Source: Roseibium algicola
GTDB lineage: Bacteria > Pseudomonadota > Alphaproteobacteria > Rhizobiales > Stappiaceae
DNA length: 64,000 bases
Assembly (NCBI RefSeq): GCF_001999245.1
Contig: NZ_CP019630.1
Location: forward strand, 2,046,001-2,110,000
Direction: 5' to 3'
A program made the translations under genes and the position numbers. This document shows, one piece after another, positions 29,651 to 41,442 of the stretch (position 1 is its first letter; the number at the start of each line of letters is the position of its first letter). The notes beneath the pieces were generated by a model. The model saw only the letters and a program-made list of their open reading frames with translations, did not search any database and was not told where the DNA came from.

Positions 29651-29773
29651 ATCCGCCGGAATCTTATGGTTTTCCACCAGAATCCCTTCGCTGGCTTGGC
29701 TATGGCCGGCACGTGGTTGAACCCCCGCCGGAACCCCGTATAACGGGGGTGGAAAAGATAAATCGATTGGTGA

Positions 29774-32236
<2,463 letters not shown>

Positions 32237-32253
32237 GGCCCTGGCAAACAAAT

Positions 32254-32282
32254 AAAAAAGCGGCGCTCTGCGCCGCTTTTTT
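32254..32282. terminator. Bidirectional terminator between gyrB and the GGDEF-EAL gene
   Basis: A stem of seven GC-rich pairs (32259-32265 with 32271-32277) is extended by an A-tract on the left and a T-tract on the right. It therefore works as an intrinsic terminator on both strands for the convergent genes. Confidence 0.9.
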
Positions 32283-32298
32283 ACGTTTCAGGTTTCGC

Positions 32299-34392
32299 TC
32301 AACCGCCGGGCCAGGGTTCGGGCCGACCGAAGAAGTAGCCCTGTGCCGCCTCGATATCTAGCTCCCTCAGCAGACTGGCCTCTTCCGCCGTTTCCACATG
32401 TTTGGCGATCACCTTGATGCCGAGCTCGTGGGCGGCGCGTACCAGCCCGTTCAGGATGGCCGCCTTGGCGGGCTCTTCCACCACCTGCTGAGTGAGGCTC
32501 GATTCAAGCTTCAGCCATTCGACACGCAGGTTGGTCAATCGCGACAGGACCGGCCAGTGTCCGGCAAAATCGTCAATGGCGGTCTGGCACCCCAGTTCGT
32601 TCACGAACTTGAAAAACGCCTGAACACTCGCCGGCTCCCGTAGAAAATCCTTTTCCGCGATTTCGAGGCACAGCTTGGATGCCAGCAGCGGATTGACCGA
32701 CAAACGATGATAGAGCCCGTCACGGAAGATCGGATCGCGGGCGGATTCAGCCGAGACGTTCATCGTCAGGATGGTACGGTCGGGATTGCGTTCTGCCGCG
32801 TCCAGCACCTTGTCCAGCGTCCAGGCATCCACCTGTGCAATGAAACCGGAGCGTTCCGCAGCCGAGATCCAGGCACGTGAAGACAGGCCCCGGGCACGAT
32901 CTCCCTGCAGGCGCAGAAGGATTTCAGAACCGCAGGCCCTGTTCCGTTTCAGGCAGACGATGGGCATCGCATAGAGCGTCAGCTCGTTGCCGCGGAAACT
33001 TCCCGGCTCGGGTAGATCCGCCAGCTCACCACCCGCGCCTTCGCAATCCTGCGGCTGCACCGAATGAACCTGCACGGAACGGCCGCCAAATCGCTTGCCG
33101 CGCAAACATGCCCGATCGGCCAGCCCCAGAAGAGCTGCCGCATCACCTTCACGCAGCTTCACATTGCTGTCGAGGAACGCCACACCGATGGACCCGCCAA
33201 TGGTGAACACCCGGTCCCCCACCTCCAGGCGGATACGGTCAAAACCGGCCAGAATTTCCTCGGCGATATCGAGAGCGGCTTCCTCGTTGACCACCGGCAC
33301 CATGCCGGCAAATTCATCACCGCCGATCCTGGCGGCTGTCCCGAATTCACCCAAGGTCAGGCGCAGGCAAGCCGCGACGCGCTGGAGCATGTCGTCACCC
33401 GCGTCGTGGCCACCGAGATCATTGACCTTCTTGAACTCGTCGAGATCGATATAAAGAACGGCGAGGCCGATTTCGTCTTCTGCGGCAAGCCGGGTCAGCT
33501 CACGTTTCAAGGCCTTGGTAAAAGCACGGCGGTTTTCCAGGCCCGTCAGCGGGTCGAGATACGCCAGGCGCCTGTTTTCGGCAGTTTCCTGAGGGCAGTC
33601 GACATTGCGGCGGATAACCGCCATTGAGGCACCCATGCCCGGCTTACTCTTCACTGAACCGGGAATGGGAACGAGCCGCACTTCGCACATCTGGCGATCG
33701 GTCACGTACCCTGCTGCCTGGAAGCTTCGATTTTCCGGAATATAGAAAGTCTGCGGCAGTTCGCCCTCCAGATTTTCCAGGGCTTCGGCCAAGAGGTCCA
33801 TTTCATAGTCGCTGTTGATCAGCTTCAGCAGCTTTCCCGCCATTTCATCGAGGCTTTCGGAACCGTCGAACACAAGAACGTCGTCCGGAAAATGCTCCAG
33901 AAGATCGAGATCCCTTGCGGACTTTGCGGAGCGGATTTCATTTCGCGCCGGCTCTGGCAGGGTAACGATCTCGTCCTGGCCGTGTTCTTCCAGATCGAAC
34001 TGGACCAGGACAGCCTGGCGCTCGCCCGAGAGAGAGACAAAGGATGTGCAAATCATGTGGTGGCAGAAGGTTTCGCCCGACTGCAGCACGATGGCCCCGC
34101 TCGCCTGCGCGGGAACACCGCTGAAAGCCGCCGACAGAACCGCCTCGCACCGCCGCCAGCTTGTTTCCGACAAAAGCGACGGCAGGCTGACCGGCACCGG
34201 AAAGACGCCTTTTGCGGCGCAAAGCGCCTTCATCTGCTTGTTGTGAACAAGGACGCTGCCATCCTGCGCGACATAGGCCGCAGCATGGGGAAGAACCTCC
34301 AGCAGGGACGTGTGGAAGCCTGTAAGATTATTATTTTCCGCACGACCGGATTGTTCCAGCCGGTCGCTTAAGAACCGATGGCTGACTTGCAC
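32299..34392 (-). CDS. GGDEF-EAL protein with altered EAL active site
   Basis: This is a cyclic-di-GMP signalling protein of 697 residues. An N-terminal PAS-like sensor region (about 25-260) has no membrane segment. The GGDEF domain keeps an intact GGDEF at 357-361, so cyclase activity is possible; the RxxD inhibitory site is absent. The EAL domain keeps E490, N545, E577, D607, D608, K628 and Q684, but the catalytic-base motif AEGVE reads AKHVE (K664), and DDFG/KID read DDFA/KLE. Phosphodiesterase activity is therefore doubtful. It is convergent with gyrB. Confidence 0.9.
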   Translation of the reverse strand: MQVSHRFLSDRLEQSGRAENNNLTGFHTSLLEVLPHAAAYVAQDGSVLVHNKQMKALCAAKGVFPVPVSLPSLLSETSWRRCEAVLSAAFSGVPAQASGAIVLQSGETFCHHMICTSFVSLSGERQAVLVQFDLEEHGQDEIVTLPEPARNEIRSAKSARDLDLLEHFPDDVLVFDGSESLDEMAGKLLKLINSDYEMDLLAEALENLEGELPQTFYIPENRSFQAAGYVTDRQMCEVRLVPIPGSVKSKPGMGASMAVIRRNVDCPQETAENRRLAYLDPLTGLENRRAFTKALKRELTRLAAEDEIGLAVLYIDLDEFKKVNDLGGHDAGDDMLQRVAACLRLTLGEFGTAARIGGDEFAGMVPVVNEEAALDIAEEILAGFDRIRLEVGDRVFTIGGSIGVAFLDSNVKLREGDAAALLGLADRACLRGKRFGGRSVQVHSVQPQDCEGAGGELADLPEPGSFRGNELTLYAMPIVCLKRNRACGSEILLRLQGDRARGLSSRAWISAAERSGFIAQVDAWTLDKVLDAAERNPDRTILTMNVSAESARDPIFRDGLYHRLSVNPLLASKLCLEIAEKDFLREPASVQAFFKFVNELGCQTAIDDFAGHWPVLSRLTNLRVEWLKLESSLTQQVVEEPAKAAILNGLVRAAHELGIKVIAKHVETAEEASLLRELDIEAAQGYFFGRPEPWPGG

Positions 34393-34733
34393 CAGACCGC
34401 CCTTTCAAATTGCCGTTAAAATGGCGCTAATCAATACACACATGCGCCGCTCCTATGTAAAAATTACTAACACAGTTCAGTTGGCAAAACCGAAACAGAA
34501 AAACTACCCACAACTCTTAGAATTTTTATAGTAAATCAAAAATTAATACGACTATTACAAATGTATTTAAAATTTTATGTTTATTTTATACTAGCGCCTC
34601 ATTTGCCCCGAAAACTGCCACATTTTGATCACCCTCACGACGCAAAGGCGCCGCTGCGGAATGTTACCAGCGTCGTCACGAAACTGTGTTCAAGATCGAT
34701 CGGGGCGGGCTCACTTGCCCCAGGGGGACTATC
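34393..34733. other. AT-rich intergenic region
   Basis: This 340-base gap between the divergent GGDEF-EAL gene and rlpA is very rich in A and T around 34480-34600. It should hold both promoters. I see no gene and no clear promoter boxes. TACCCACAA near 34506 only weakly resembles a DnaA box. Confidence 0.5.
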
Positions 34734-35150
34734 ATGAAGAGAATTGTTCTCGCGCGGCATTTATCGCGCGTTGCCTTGGCGGGTGCCTTGCTTGCAGCAG
34801 CAGGTGTCGTCAGCGGTGCTCAGGCGGGCGTCTATCAACAATGCGGGAAAGCGTCCTGGTACAAGCTCGGCGGCACCACCGCCAGTGGTGAACGCGCAAA
34901 CCCCAACCAACTGACCGCAGCCCACAGGAGCCTGCCCTTCGGTACGCTGGTGGATGTGACCAATCTTGCCAACGGAAAGACTGTCACGGTGCGTATCAAC
35001 GACCGGGGCCCCTTTGCCAAGGGCCGTGTTATAGATGTGACCTGGGCGGCAGCAAAAGAGCTCGGTTTTGTCCGCAGAGGCATCACGCGCGTAAAACTTT
35101 CCAGCAAAGCCGGGAAAATTTCTTCCGAATATAAGCAAATTTGCCAATAA
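34734..35150 (+). CDS. RlpA-like septal-ring family protein
   Basis: This exported double-psi beta-barrel protein of the RlpA family has 138 residues. A signal peptide spans about residues 1-32 (ending SGAQA). The barrel contains [32 protein letters not shown] and [16 protein letters not shown], with the family's catalytic-type Asp in NDRGPF. No SPOR domain and no lipobox are seen, so this is a minimal secreted form. Naked-glycan lytic transglycosylase activity is family knowledge, not shown. GGGGG lies upstream of the ATG at 34734. Confidence 0.85.
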   Translation: MKRIVLARHLSRVALAGALLAAAGVVSGAQAGVYQQCGKASWYKLGGTTASGERANPNQLTAAHRSLPFGTLVDVTNLANGKTVTVRINDRGPFAKGRVIDVTWAAAKELGFVRRGITRVKLSSKAGKISSEYKQICQ

Positions 35151-35339
35151 ATTTGCGGCAGGAAAGACAACATTTCCTTGCCGCAACGGCGCTTCCAAAT
35201 TGTATGACAAATTTAAAGCGCTGAATTTAATGAATTAATTTGTACGACACATTATTTCATATATGACTCAGTATGAATAACGATCAGTCGCATTACAGTG
35301 AATCAAAAAATAAAATATTTTACGGTAATGACAATCGAG

Positions 35340-35428
35340 AAAGATGCCGCTAGAGTTGCCGCCGTGGTCGATGGGGCCACGTGCACAGTAACTTTATTCG
35401 CGCAGTCTAACGGCTGCGCGTTTTTTTT
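35340..35428 (+). ncRNA. Candidate small RNA with Rho-independent terminator
   Basis: Within the 357-base gap between rlpA and the convergent photolyase gene, a hairpin near 35353-35370 (GTGGTC/GGCCAC) is followed by a strong terminator. The terminator has a 9-bp stem (35399-35407 with 35412-35420), a TAAC loop and eight T (35421-35428). It lies 250 bases after the rlpA stop, so it may belong to an independent short transcript or to a long rlpA 3' UTR. No promoter was firmly recognised. Confidence 0.35.
35399..35428 (+). terminator. Strong intrinsic terminator
   Basis: A 9-bp stem with one G-T pair, a 4-base loop and T8 on the plus strand, located in the gap between rlpA and the convergent photolyase gene. 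Confidence 0.88.
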
Positions 35429-35507
35429 GTAACATTCCTCTCCCGCCGTAACCGGCTCGAAACTGCCCTCGATAGCCTCTGCTTTTGCTTACGCGGACGC
35501 GCCAGTT

Positions 35508-37064
35508 TCAGACCTCCTCCCCCTCAAACAGACGTTTCAGGAAGTCCGCAGCACTTTCCTTGAGTAGCTGCTGTTTTTCCGGCCCCATCCTGTGCCAGGA
35601 CGCGTAAGGCTGACCGAGCCGCGGATTGCCCTTGAGCACCTCCTTGTTGCGGTCCAGAAAGTCCCAGTAAAGCGCATTGAACGGACAGGCCTTTGGCCCC
35701 GTCTTCTGCTTCACGTCATAAGAGCATGCGCCGCAATAGTCCGACATCCGGTCGATATAGTTGCCGCTCGATACATAGGGTTTGGAGCTGAGGAGCCCAC
35801 CATCGGCAAACTGGCTCATGCCGATGGTGTTGGGCGCTTCCACCCATTCATAAGCGTCGGCGTAGACCATCAGATACCATTCATGCACTTCCGTCGGCCT
35901 GACGCCCGCCAGAAGGGCGAAATTGCCTGTCACCATCAGTCTTTGAATGTGGTGGGCATAGGCTTCTTCCAAGGTCTGTCCGATCGCTTCCGACAGGCAG
36001 CGCATGCGTGTCTGTCCGGTCCAGTAGAAATCGGGCAACGGACGGTCGGCGCCAAGTGCGTTGCTGTCGACATAGTCCGGCATCTTTAGCCAGTAGATGC
36101 CGCGCACATATTCCCGCCAGCCAAGGATCTGCCGGATGAACCCTTCGGCGGCATTGAGCGGAACCTTGTCCGCTTTCCATGCCTCTTCCACCTTCCCACA
36201 CAACACCTTGGCATCCAGCAGGCCGGCATTCAGATAGGCCGACAGCACCGAGTGGAACAGAAACTTCCGGCCGCTCAGCATGGCATCCTGATAGGTTCCG
36301 AAATCGGCCAGCATGTCGGCCAGGAACTGCTCACAGGCCTCTTCCGCGTCCTTGCGGGTCACTGCGAACCAGAATGGCTCAAGATCGCCTATGTGCCCGG
36401 AAAATCGACTGGCGACCAGGTCCAGCACCTCTTGCGTGATTGCGTCCGGCTTAAAGCGTTTCGGCTCTGGCATGAACAGGTCCGGCTGCGCGGGCTTGCG
36501 ATTGTCCGCATCATAGTTCCATTTGCCCCCCGCAGGCTTGTCACCCTCCATCAGCAGGCCGGTGGAACGGCGCATCTCGCGGTAGAAATATTCCATGCGC
36601 AATTGCTTGCGTCCGTCCGCCCACGCCCGGAAGTCCGCCACCGTTGAGAAGAACCGCGTGTCGGTCAGGATCTCCACCGGCAGGCTGAAAGCGTCGGACC
36701 AGGAGCGCATGTCCTCCAAGATCCGCCACTCGCCGGGTTCGGTAACCACCATCCGCTGTGGCCGCAGGCGTTCGCAGGCCCGCTTCACCTCGCCCTTGAA
36801 GCTGCCGCTGTTGGCAGGGTCATCCAGCTTGACGTAATCCACCGTCCAGCCGGCTTCCTTCAGCTCTTCGGCGAAGTGGCGCATGGCGGAAAACAGGAAG
36901 GCAATCTTCTTCTTGTGATGGCGCACATAGGTGGCCTCCGCCATCACCTCGACCATCAGCACCCTGTCGTGGGCCGGATCGGCCCGCTTCAGGCTGGACA
37001 GGTCAAGGCTCAGCTGGTCTCCCAGCACAAGTACAAGCGAACGGCAGTGGTTGGTCTCGGTCAT
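35508..37064 (-). CDS. Fe-S cluster (6-4) photolyase, PhrB/FeS-BCP class
   Basis: This prokaryotic cryptochrome/photolyase of the FeS-BCP class has 518 residues. All four 4Fe-4S cysteines have the spacing known from Agrobacterium PhrB: a first Cys in RMRCLSEAIG, 88 residues before the second in DYCGACSYD, then CxxC and a fourth 13 residues later in KACPFN. The N-terminal segment LVLVLGDQLSLDLSSLKRADP is typical of this family (DUF523/photolyase-related). It repairs (6-4) photoproducts with FAD and usually a ribityllumazine antenna. It lies next to the tRNA-Arg, at the end of the core region. Confidence 0.92.
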   Translation of the reverse strand: MTETNHCRSLVLVLGDQLSLDLSSLKRADPAHDRVLMVEVMAEATYVRHHKKKIAFLFSAMRHFAEELKEAGWTVDYVKLDDPANSGSFKGEVKRACERLRPQRMVVTEPGEWRILEDMRSWSDAFSLPVEILTDTRFFSTVADFRAWADGRKQLRMEYFYREMRRSTGLLMEGDKPAGGKWNYDADNRKPAQPDLFMPEPKRFKPDAITQEVLDLVASRFSGHIGDLEPFWFAVTRKDAEEACEQFLADMLADFGTYQDAMLSGRKFLFHSVLSAYLNAGLLDAKVLCGKVEEAWKADKVPLNAAEGFIRQILGWREYVRGIYWLKMPDYVDSNALGADRPLPDFYWTGQTRMRCLSEAIGQTLEEAYAHHIQRLMVTGNFALLAGVRPTEVHEWYLMVYADAYEWVEAPNTIGMSQFADGGLLSSKPYVSSGNYIDRMSDYCGACSYDVKQKTGPKACPFNALYWDFLDRNKEVLKGNPRLGQPYASWHRMGPEKQQLLKESAADFLKRLFEGEEV

Positions 37065-37375
37065 GGGGCTCTGTTTTTTCCGGTCCAGGCCTTCCTACGC
37101 ACAAACCCCGCCGCCCTATCACCTCTGCGGCCATTTTTTCCTCGCGCTCCCGCGTCAAACGCGACCCGCCCTACTCTGTCCGGCGAGTTTCTCCCTAACC
37201 AGCCAGGCTCGATCCCCCAAAAAACCACCGGCGTGTGCGCAGATAACCCGACGTTCATCCAGCCCCGACAACCCCGCCGATATCTTGTCCAAAATTTCAG
37301 AAAGCGATTGCCCCGGATCGCTGGATCTTGTATCAGACCCCTCTATCCGCCGCGCAGCCCTTGCGCGCGCGAAGA

Positions 37376-37452
<77 letters not shown>

Positions 37453-37727
37453 TATTTTTCTCATGATTCCAGCTAGTTAACAACCCTCGTTCGCATTGGC
37501 TTAGCTTGTGCGTCCATCAACGGAAGCCTCACGGAAGCAAGAGCATCTAAATGCCACTCCACCCAGTGACATTCGCAAGTGTACCCGCCCCCCGTTGGTA
37601 ACCATTCGCGAAACTTGATTTCTGTTGGATCCAACTCCAAGTTCGTTGGATAAAGTCCGTCCGGTTTGATGGATATGCACTGAGACCCAACCTTGGATCG
37701 CCGGAGGTTGGAGTTTTCCGGCTTCTC

Positions 37728-37935
37728 TCACGGTGACGGGCCGGGGATACCACCGTGATTATGTGGCCCGATCGGAACGTTGTACCCGATCGCCGAATGA
37801 GGACGATCCTCATTATAGTGTCTACGCCAATCCTCCATCTGTTCGCGGGCATCCGCAAGCGTCAGGAACCAGTGCATACTCAGGCACTCCGCCCTGAAGT
37901 ACCCGTTAAATGCCTAGATGTTGGCGTTACCTTGC
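37728..37935 (-). pseudogene. IS3-family transposase OrfB, C-terminal remnant
   Basis: Minus-strand translation gives AFNGYFRAECLSMHWFLTL and RRHYNEDRPHSAIGY, the classic DDE-end of IS3-family OrfB, ending in GIPGPSP and a stop at 37728-37730. The glutamate codon before AFNG is replaced by TAG. Only the last about 65 codons remain. Confidence 0.85.
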
Positions 37936-38013
37936 ATGAAGTCGTCGGTGCTTCGTTCACCGAACATCGCAATCTGGCATACTTGGGGGACCCAGACCTA
38001 GAGCGCATCCACA

Positions 38014-38765
38014 TTATGTTGGCTCGTGTCCGGCCGCAGCAATGTAGTTGGCGAATTCTTCCGGTCCGAATTGGGCGATGAGATCTCCATCGGAGTGCCA
38101 CAGGGCGCCGACAGTTCGCTCCGCCTTGGCACATGGCAGCGCTTTGAGCTCCGAAAACGCCATCTCGATCGGGTTAAAGTCGGGACTGTAGGTCCGCAGA
38201 TAGCGCAGCTGAGCACCGGCGCTTTCAATGGTTTCCCAGACACCGGCAAGTGGGCTGGCGGGTCGTCGTTGTCCATCACGACGATGTCGCCGGGTGAGAG
38301 AACAGGTACGAGGGCCTGCTCGACATAGGCCAGGAATGCCACACCGTTCATGGCACCATCGGCGCAGTCATGCGGGTCTGGCATAAGGCTCCGGTGAAGG
38401 AGCTCGTTTTCCGGCGCCCATGGAGAACGTCTTTCCGGCAACGCTCTCCCTTCAGAGACCGTCCCCGCAGACGCGCCATCCTCGTATTCAAGCCGGTCTC
38501 GTCTATGAAGACGGTTTGGCTGGATCAAGATCTAGCTGACTGTCGAACCAGGCCTGCCGCTGCATCATCAGCCGTGGGTGCTACTGCTCCGATGCATGTG
38601 CGGTCTTTTTTTGTATTTGAACACGCGTGAGCGCAGCCATTTGCTCAACATGTTCCGGCCGAACTTCATGTCGCGCACTTCAGCCAGCTGAAAAACCATC
38701 TTATCAAGCGTGATTTCCATCTTGTCCTCGATCAGGGCGACTATGAACTCTCGCGCGAATCAAGG
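38014..38765 (-). pseudogene. IS630-family transposase, frameshifted
   Basis: Minus-strand reading in pieces gives an N-terminal part (EITLDKMVFQLAEVRDMKFG, KWLRSRVFKYKKRPH), then DETGLNTRMARLRGRSLKGE, DGAMNGVAFLAYVEQAL and SPGDIVVMDN, then IAAAGHEPT with a stop at 38014-38016. These are IS630/Tc1-type DDE transposase blocks. Stops after KKRPHMHRSSSTHG and frameshifts around VVMDN break the frame. Confidence 0.85.
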
Positions 38766-38984
38766 TGGGAAGTCGTCTTGTGTCCTGGTTTACGGGGCGC
38801 CGTCTCGCCCTGTCCGGCGCAACTAATCCAGTGAATCGCACCGGAAGCACTTGCTCCAAATCGTGCCGCTGTCAGACTGCGGAACTACCGTCTTGCCGGG
38901 CTTTCAATACCCGTCCTCGAAGATCGCCGCTCGATGCCCGGCCCATCAAGTAGCCCTTCGCTAATGGAAAGCTTGAATCAGCCT

Positions 38985-39274
38985 GCCACTAACATGTCAC
39001 TTGACATTCGGTTCATCGAAAATCGGATCCACTCTGAGGATCAGCATGGGTTCCAGGTATCGATGAGCGGCAAGGGAAACTGCTATGACAACTCTGCCGT
39101 CGAGACCTTCTTCAAACGATCAGGGCAGAGCTGATCAGGAAAAGGTTCTGGTGGATGCACAGAGAAACAGAGTTGGCTATCATCCAGTGCATCAACGGCT
39201 TCTACAGCTCGCAGTGTAGGCACCCAGCACTGGGTTGGAAAAGCCCAGTCGCCTTCAAACGGAAAGTGCAGTAA
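38985..39274 (+). pseudogene. IS3-family transposase OrfB remnant with one-base deletion
   Basis: The plus strand encodes SMSGKGNCYDNSAVETFFK, then, after loss of one A in a short A-run near 39115, continues in another frame as INGFYSSQCRHPALGWKSPV, ending at 39272-39274. This is the C-terminal end of an IS3-group OrfB. It lies on the opposite strand to the neighbouring IS3 remnant, so it is a separate insertion. Confidence 0.85.
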
Positions 39275-39619
39275 CGAGCACTTAGGTGGCGGACATCGCT
39301 GCTCGACCATCCGCACGATGGAATGAACGGACTGATCACATGATCGCCCTTAGGTTCAATTTTTGGCCGTACATCATGAAAGGCGACCCAAGGATATGGC
39401 TGCGCTGTCTTGCCTTGTTTTCTAGTGACCAAGATTAGCGCCTTAGGCGAGTGGGAAGCATTGTACACGAAACAAGCCAGGAGTTTTGGTTCGTCACCGA
39501 TCGAGACCTTGCTGGGCCAGCGCGCACTCAGTGCGTTACAGATATAGTTGCGAATGCAATAGAATATCAGACCGAGTTGATTAGTTGTGGACTATTGGTA
39601 CAAACTGGAACCCATTATC
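39275..39619. other. Unassigned island sequence
   Basis: I see no recognisable gene or structured RNA in these 345 bases between the IS3 remnant and the BKACE gene. Composition is AT-richer than in the core. It may be further degraded mobile-element DNA. Confidence 0.4.
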
Positions 39620-40465
39620 CTAATGGCAAATGCCCAATTGCGCGCGAAGTTCGTCGGGCGTGACAAGTGGCCTCCCCCACGTTTGAGCTGTTTTGACCCA
39701 CTGTGCAACAAGATCCGCGTTTGACTTTGCCAGTTCGCCAGGGCCTGCGTAGATTACATCTTCCATGCCAGTTCGGATGTGGCCACCCCGCAAAAACGTG
39801 TAGAGCATCATCTCTCGCCACACCGAGTAATCGTCGGATTGACAACAAGTGCTCCAGTGACAATCTGCGGGTAGATCTAGGAGTAATTGATCTAAAATGC
39901 CAATTCTAGCAGGCAGCCCACCAGATACACCGAAAACAAATTGGACGGAAGGGGAAGGGGAGATTAACCGGTTTGCCATAAGTCGTTTCATCTCTGCCAG
40001 TTGGCCAGTATCGAATATCTCTATTTCAGGCGATACGTTATGGTCACTCAGGCTCTTCAACATCGCGTCGATGTAATTGGGTGCATTGTTATATAATCGA
40101 CCGTTTGCGTTGAAAGAACCCGCTCCAATGGTAACCATTTCAGCGCCGGTTTTAGCTATTCCCAAACGTTCAGTATGGGAGGCTCGGCCACCATTGTCGC
40201 CAGCACTAAAGTTGATGATAACGTTACTTCCCTCCGCCCTAATATCGTTCGCTAGATTTCGATAGACGTCTGGCGACATCGTCGCTATCCCGTCTTCATT
40301 TCTCGCATGCAAGTGGACAATGGCCGCACCGGCTTTTCCGCAGGCGACGGCTTCTTTAACCAGTTCGTCATGAGTTACTGGATGGTAGGGCGTTCTCTTT
40401 CGCGCGGGCCCTCCTCCAGTGATCGCTGCGGAAATTACCAGTGGTTCATCAATAGTACCGCTCAT
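39620..40465 (-). CDS. Beta-keto acid cleavage enzyme (BKACE, DUF849)
   Basis: This is a DUF849/BKACE zinc enzyme of 281 residues. Family members condense a beta-keto acid with acetyl-CoA and cleave it to acetoacetate and a new acyl-CoA. The start fits LVISAAITGGGPARKRTPYHP, the metal-binding pair is VHLHARNEDG, and VQFVFGVSGG and IRTGMEDVIYAG are typical blocks. The ATG at 40465 has AGAGG upstream; an in-frame GTG seven codons earlier lacks one. The substrate side chain cannot be read from sequence. The nearby TRAP transporter may import the substrate or a precursor. Confidence 0.88.
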   Translation of the reverse strand: MSGTIDEPLVISAAITGGGPARKRTPYHPVTHDELVKEAVACGKAGAAIVHLHARNEDGIATMSPDVYRNLANDIRAEGSNVIINFSAGDNGGRASHTERLGIAKTGAEMVTIGAGSFNANGRLYNNAPNYIDAMLKSLSDHNVSPEIEIFDTGQLAEMKRLMANRLISPSPSVQFVFGVSGGLPARIGILDQLLLDLPADCHWSTCCQSDDYSVWREMMLYTFLRGGHIRTGMEDVIYAGPGELAKSNADLVAQWVKTAQTWGRPLVTPDELRAQLGICH

Positions 40466-40639
40466 ATCGCCTCTGCTTTTCCTCACCCAACGAGAAATAT
40501 TCTGAAAATAAAGCTTTTTAACTTCAACCCCTACGTCATTCCTTCAGATATTCTTCTGAATATTAATTAATTAAGATATTCTCCTTGTGCTGAACAAGAC
40601 TTGAAAAATCTAAGCTAGTCTTTGCACCGGCTGGTCGTG

Positions 40640-41310
40640 GTTAGTGGTTCCGTTTCGCTGGCAGCAGATCACACCAAGATGCCGTACAGCGCCAACCTAG
40701 CGAACGCTCGACCAGTGTTTAAATCAAACCACCTGACAACTGGCACCCATCAAGTGACTATCCATATTCATGACTTCGGGCGGACTAAACTAGTGAATGA
40801 CATCGTCCAGTGCCTCGATGCAGAGCGCGGCTTCCAGCGTGTTCTAGGTGCGTCACACTAGAACCTTTCGCGCGTGCCAATCCAGGACTGGCCACCAGAA
40901 AAAAACCCACACCGCATAGGCAAAAAAGTGAAGTCTGCGCACCAGACCTGATTTCGTGGGCTCACCTGAAGACCGAACGGAAAATAAGGTCAAATTTTAT
41001 GCTCTTTCGAAGACTTGTCGGCCCACGGCTCGATATTTTTTTCCAGGAAATCGTTGACGACAGCCAACTCCCCCATACTGGCATCCACGTCTTTTACCAG
41101 TTCCTCATCGGCTTACGGGGTCTTCCATCAGCCGAGTGTGAGAAACCCCATACCCCTTTCAAGAAGGTAACGTTTCCGTCATTGGGCCATCTGCGGATAC
41201 ACGCCGAACTGACTGGCTAGTTTCCTGACCGATTTGTGCCTTCAGCGCTTCAGAGGCGACCTTGACCTTAAACATCAGGGTGATGTTGCTTCAGGCAGAA
41301 CATCCCGTTC
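40640..41310 (-). pseudogene. Decayed IS3-family element (orfA and orfB traces)
   Basis: Minus-strand pieces in shifting frames read FKVKV with ASEALKAQIGQE and LASQFGVYPQMAQ (OrfA-like, near 41200-41290), and RNQVWCADFTFLPMR, then DWHARKVL and NTLEAALCIEALDDVIH (OrfB catalytic core, near 40780-40960). Several stops and frameshifts interrupt it. It fills the gap between the BKACE gene and the TRAP operon. Confidence 0.75.
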
Positions 41311-41442
41311 TCCTTTGAGTTAGAGATCGGAATACCACAAGTCGCAATGTCAGCAATTGTCCAAATTCCGTGGGTACTTCGGTATAAAGCCGCGACCTGG
41401 TTTTTTGATGCTTCTTAGGTTTTGTGAATTCGCATTGGTTCG

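Noticed and set aside
37755..38630. Plus-strand open frames in the IS region right of the tRNA.
   Set aside because: They are antisense to minus-strand IS3 and IS630 transposase remnants, which explain the sequence.
40810..41220. 136-codon plus-strand frame upstream of the TRAP operon.
   Set aside because: The opposite strand contains recognisable IS3 OrfA/OrfB fragments.
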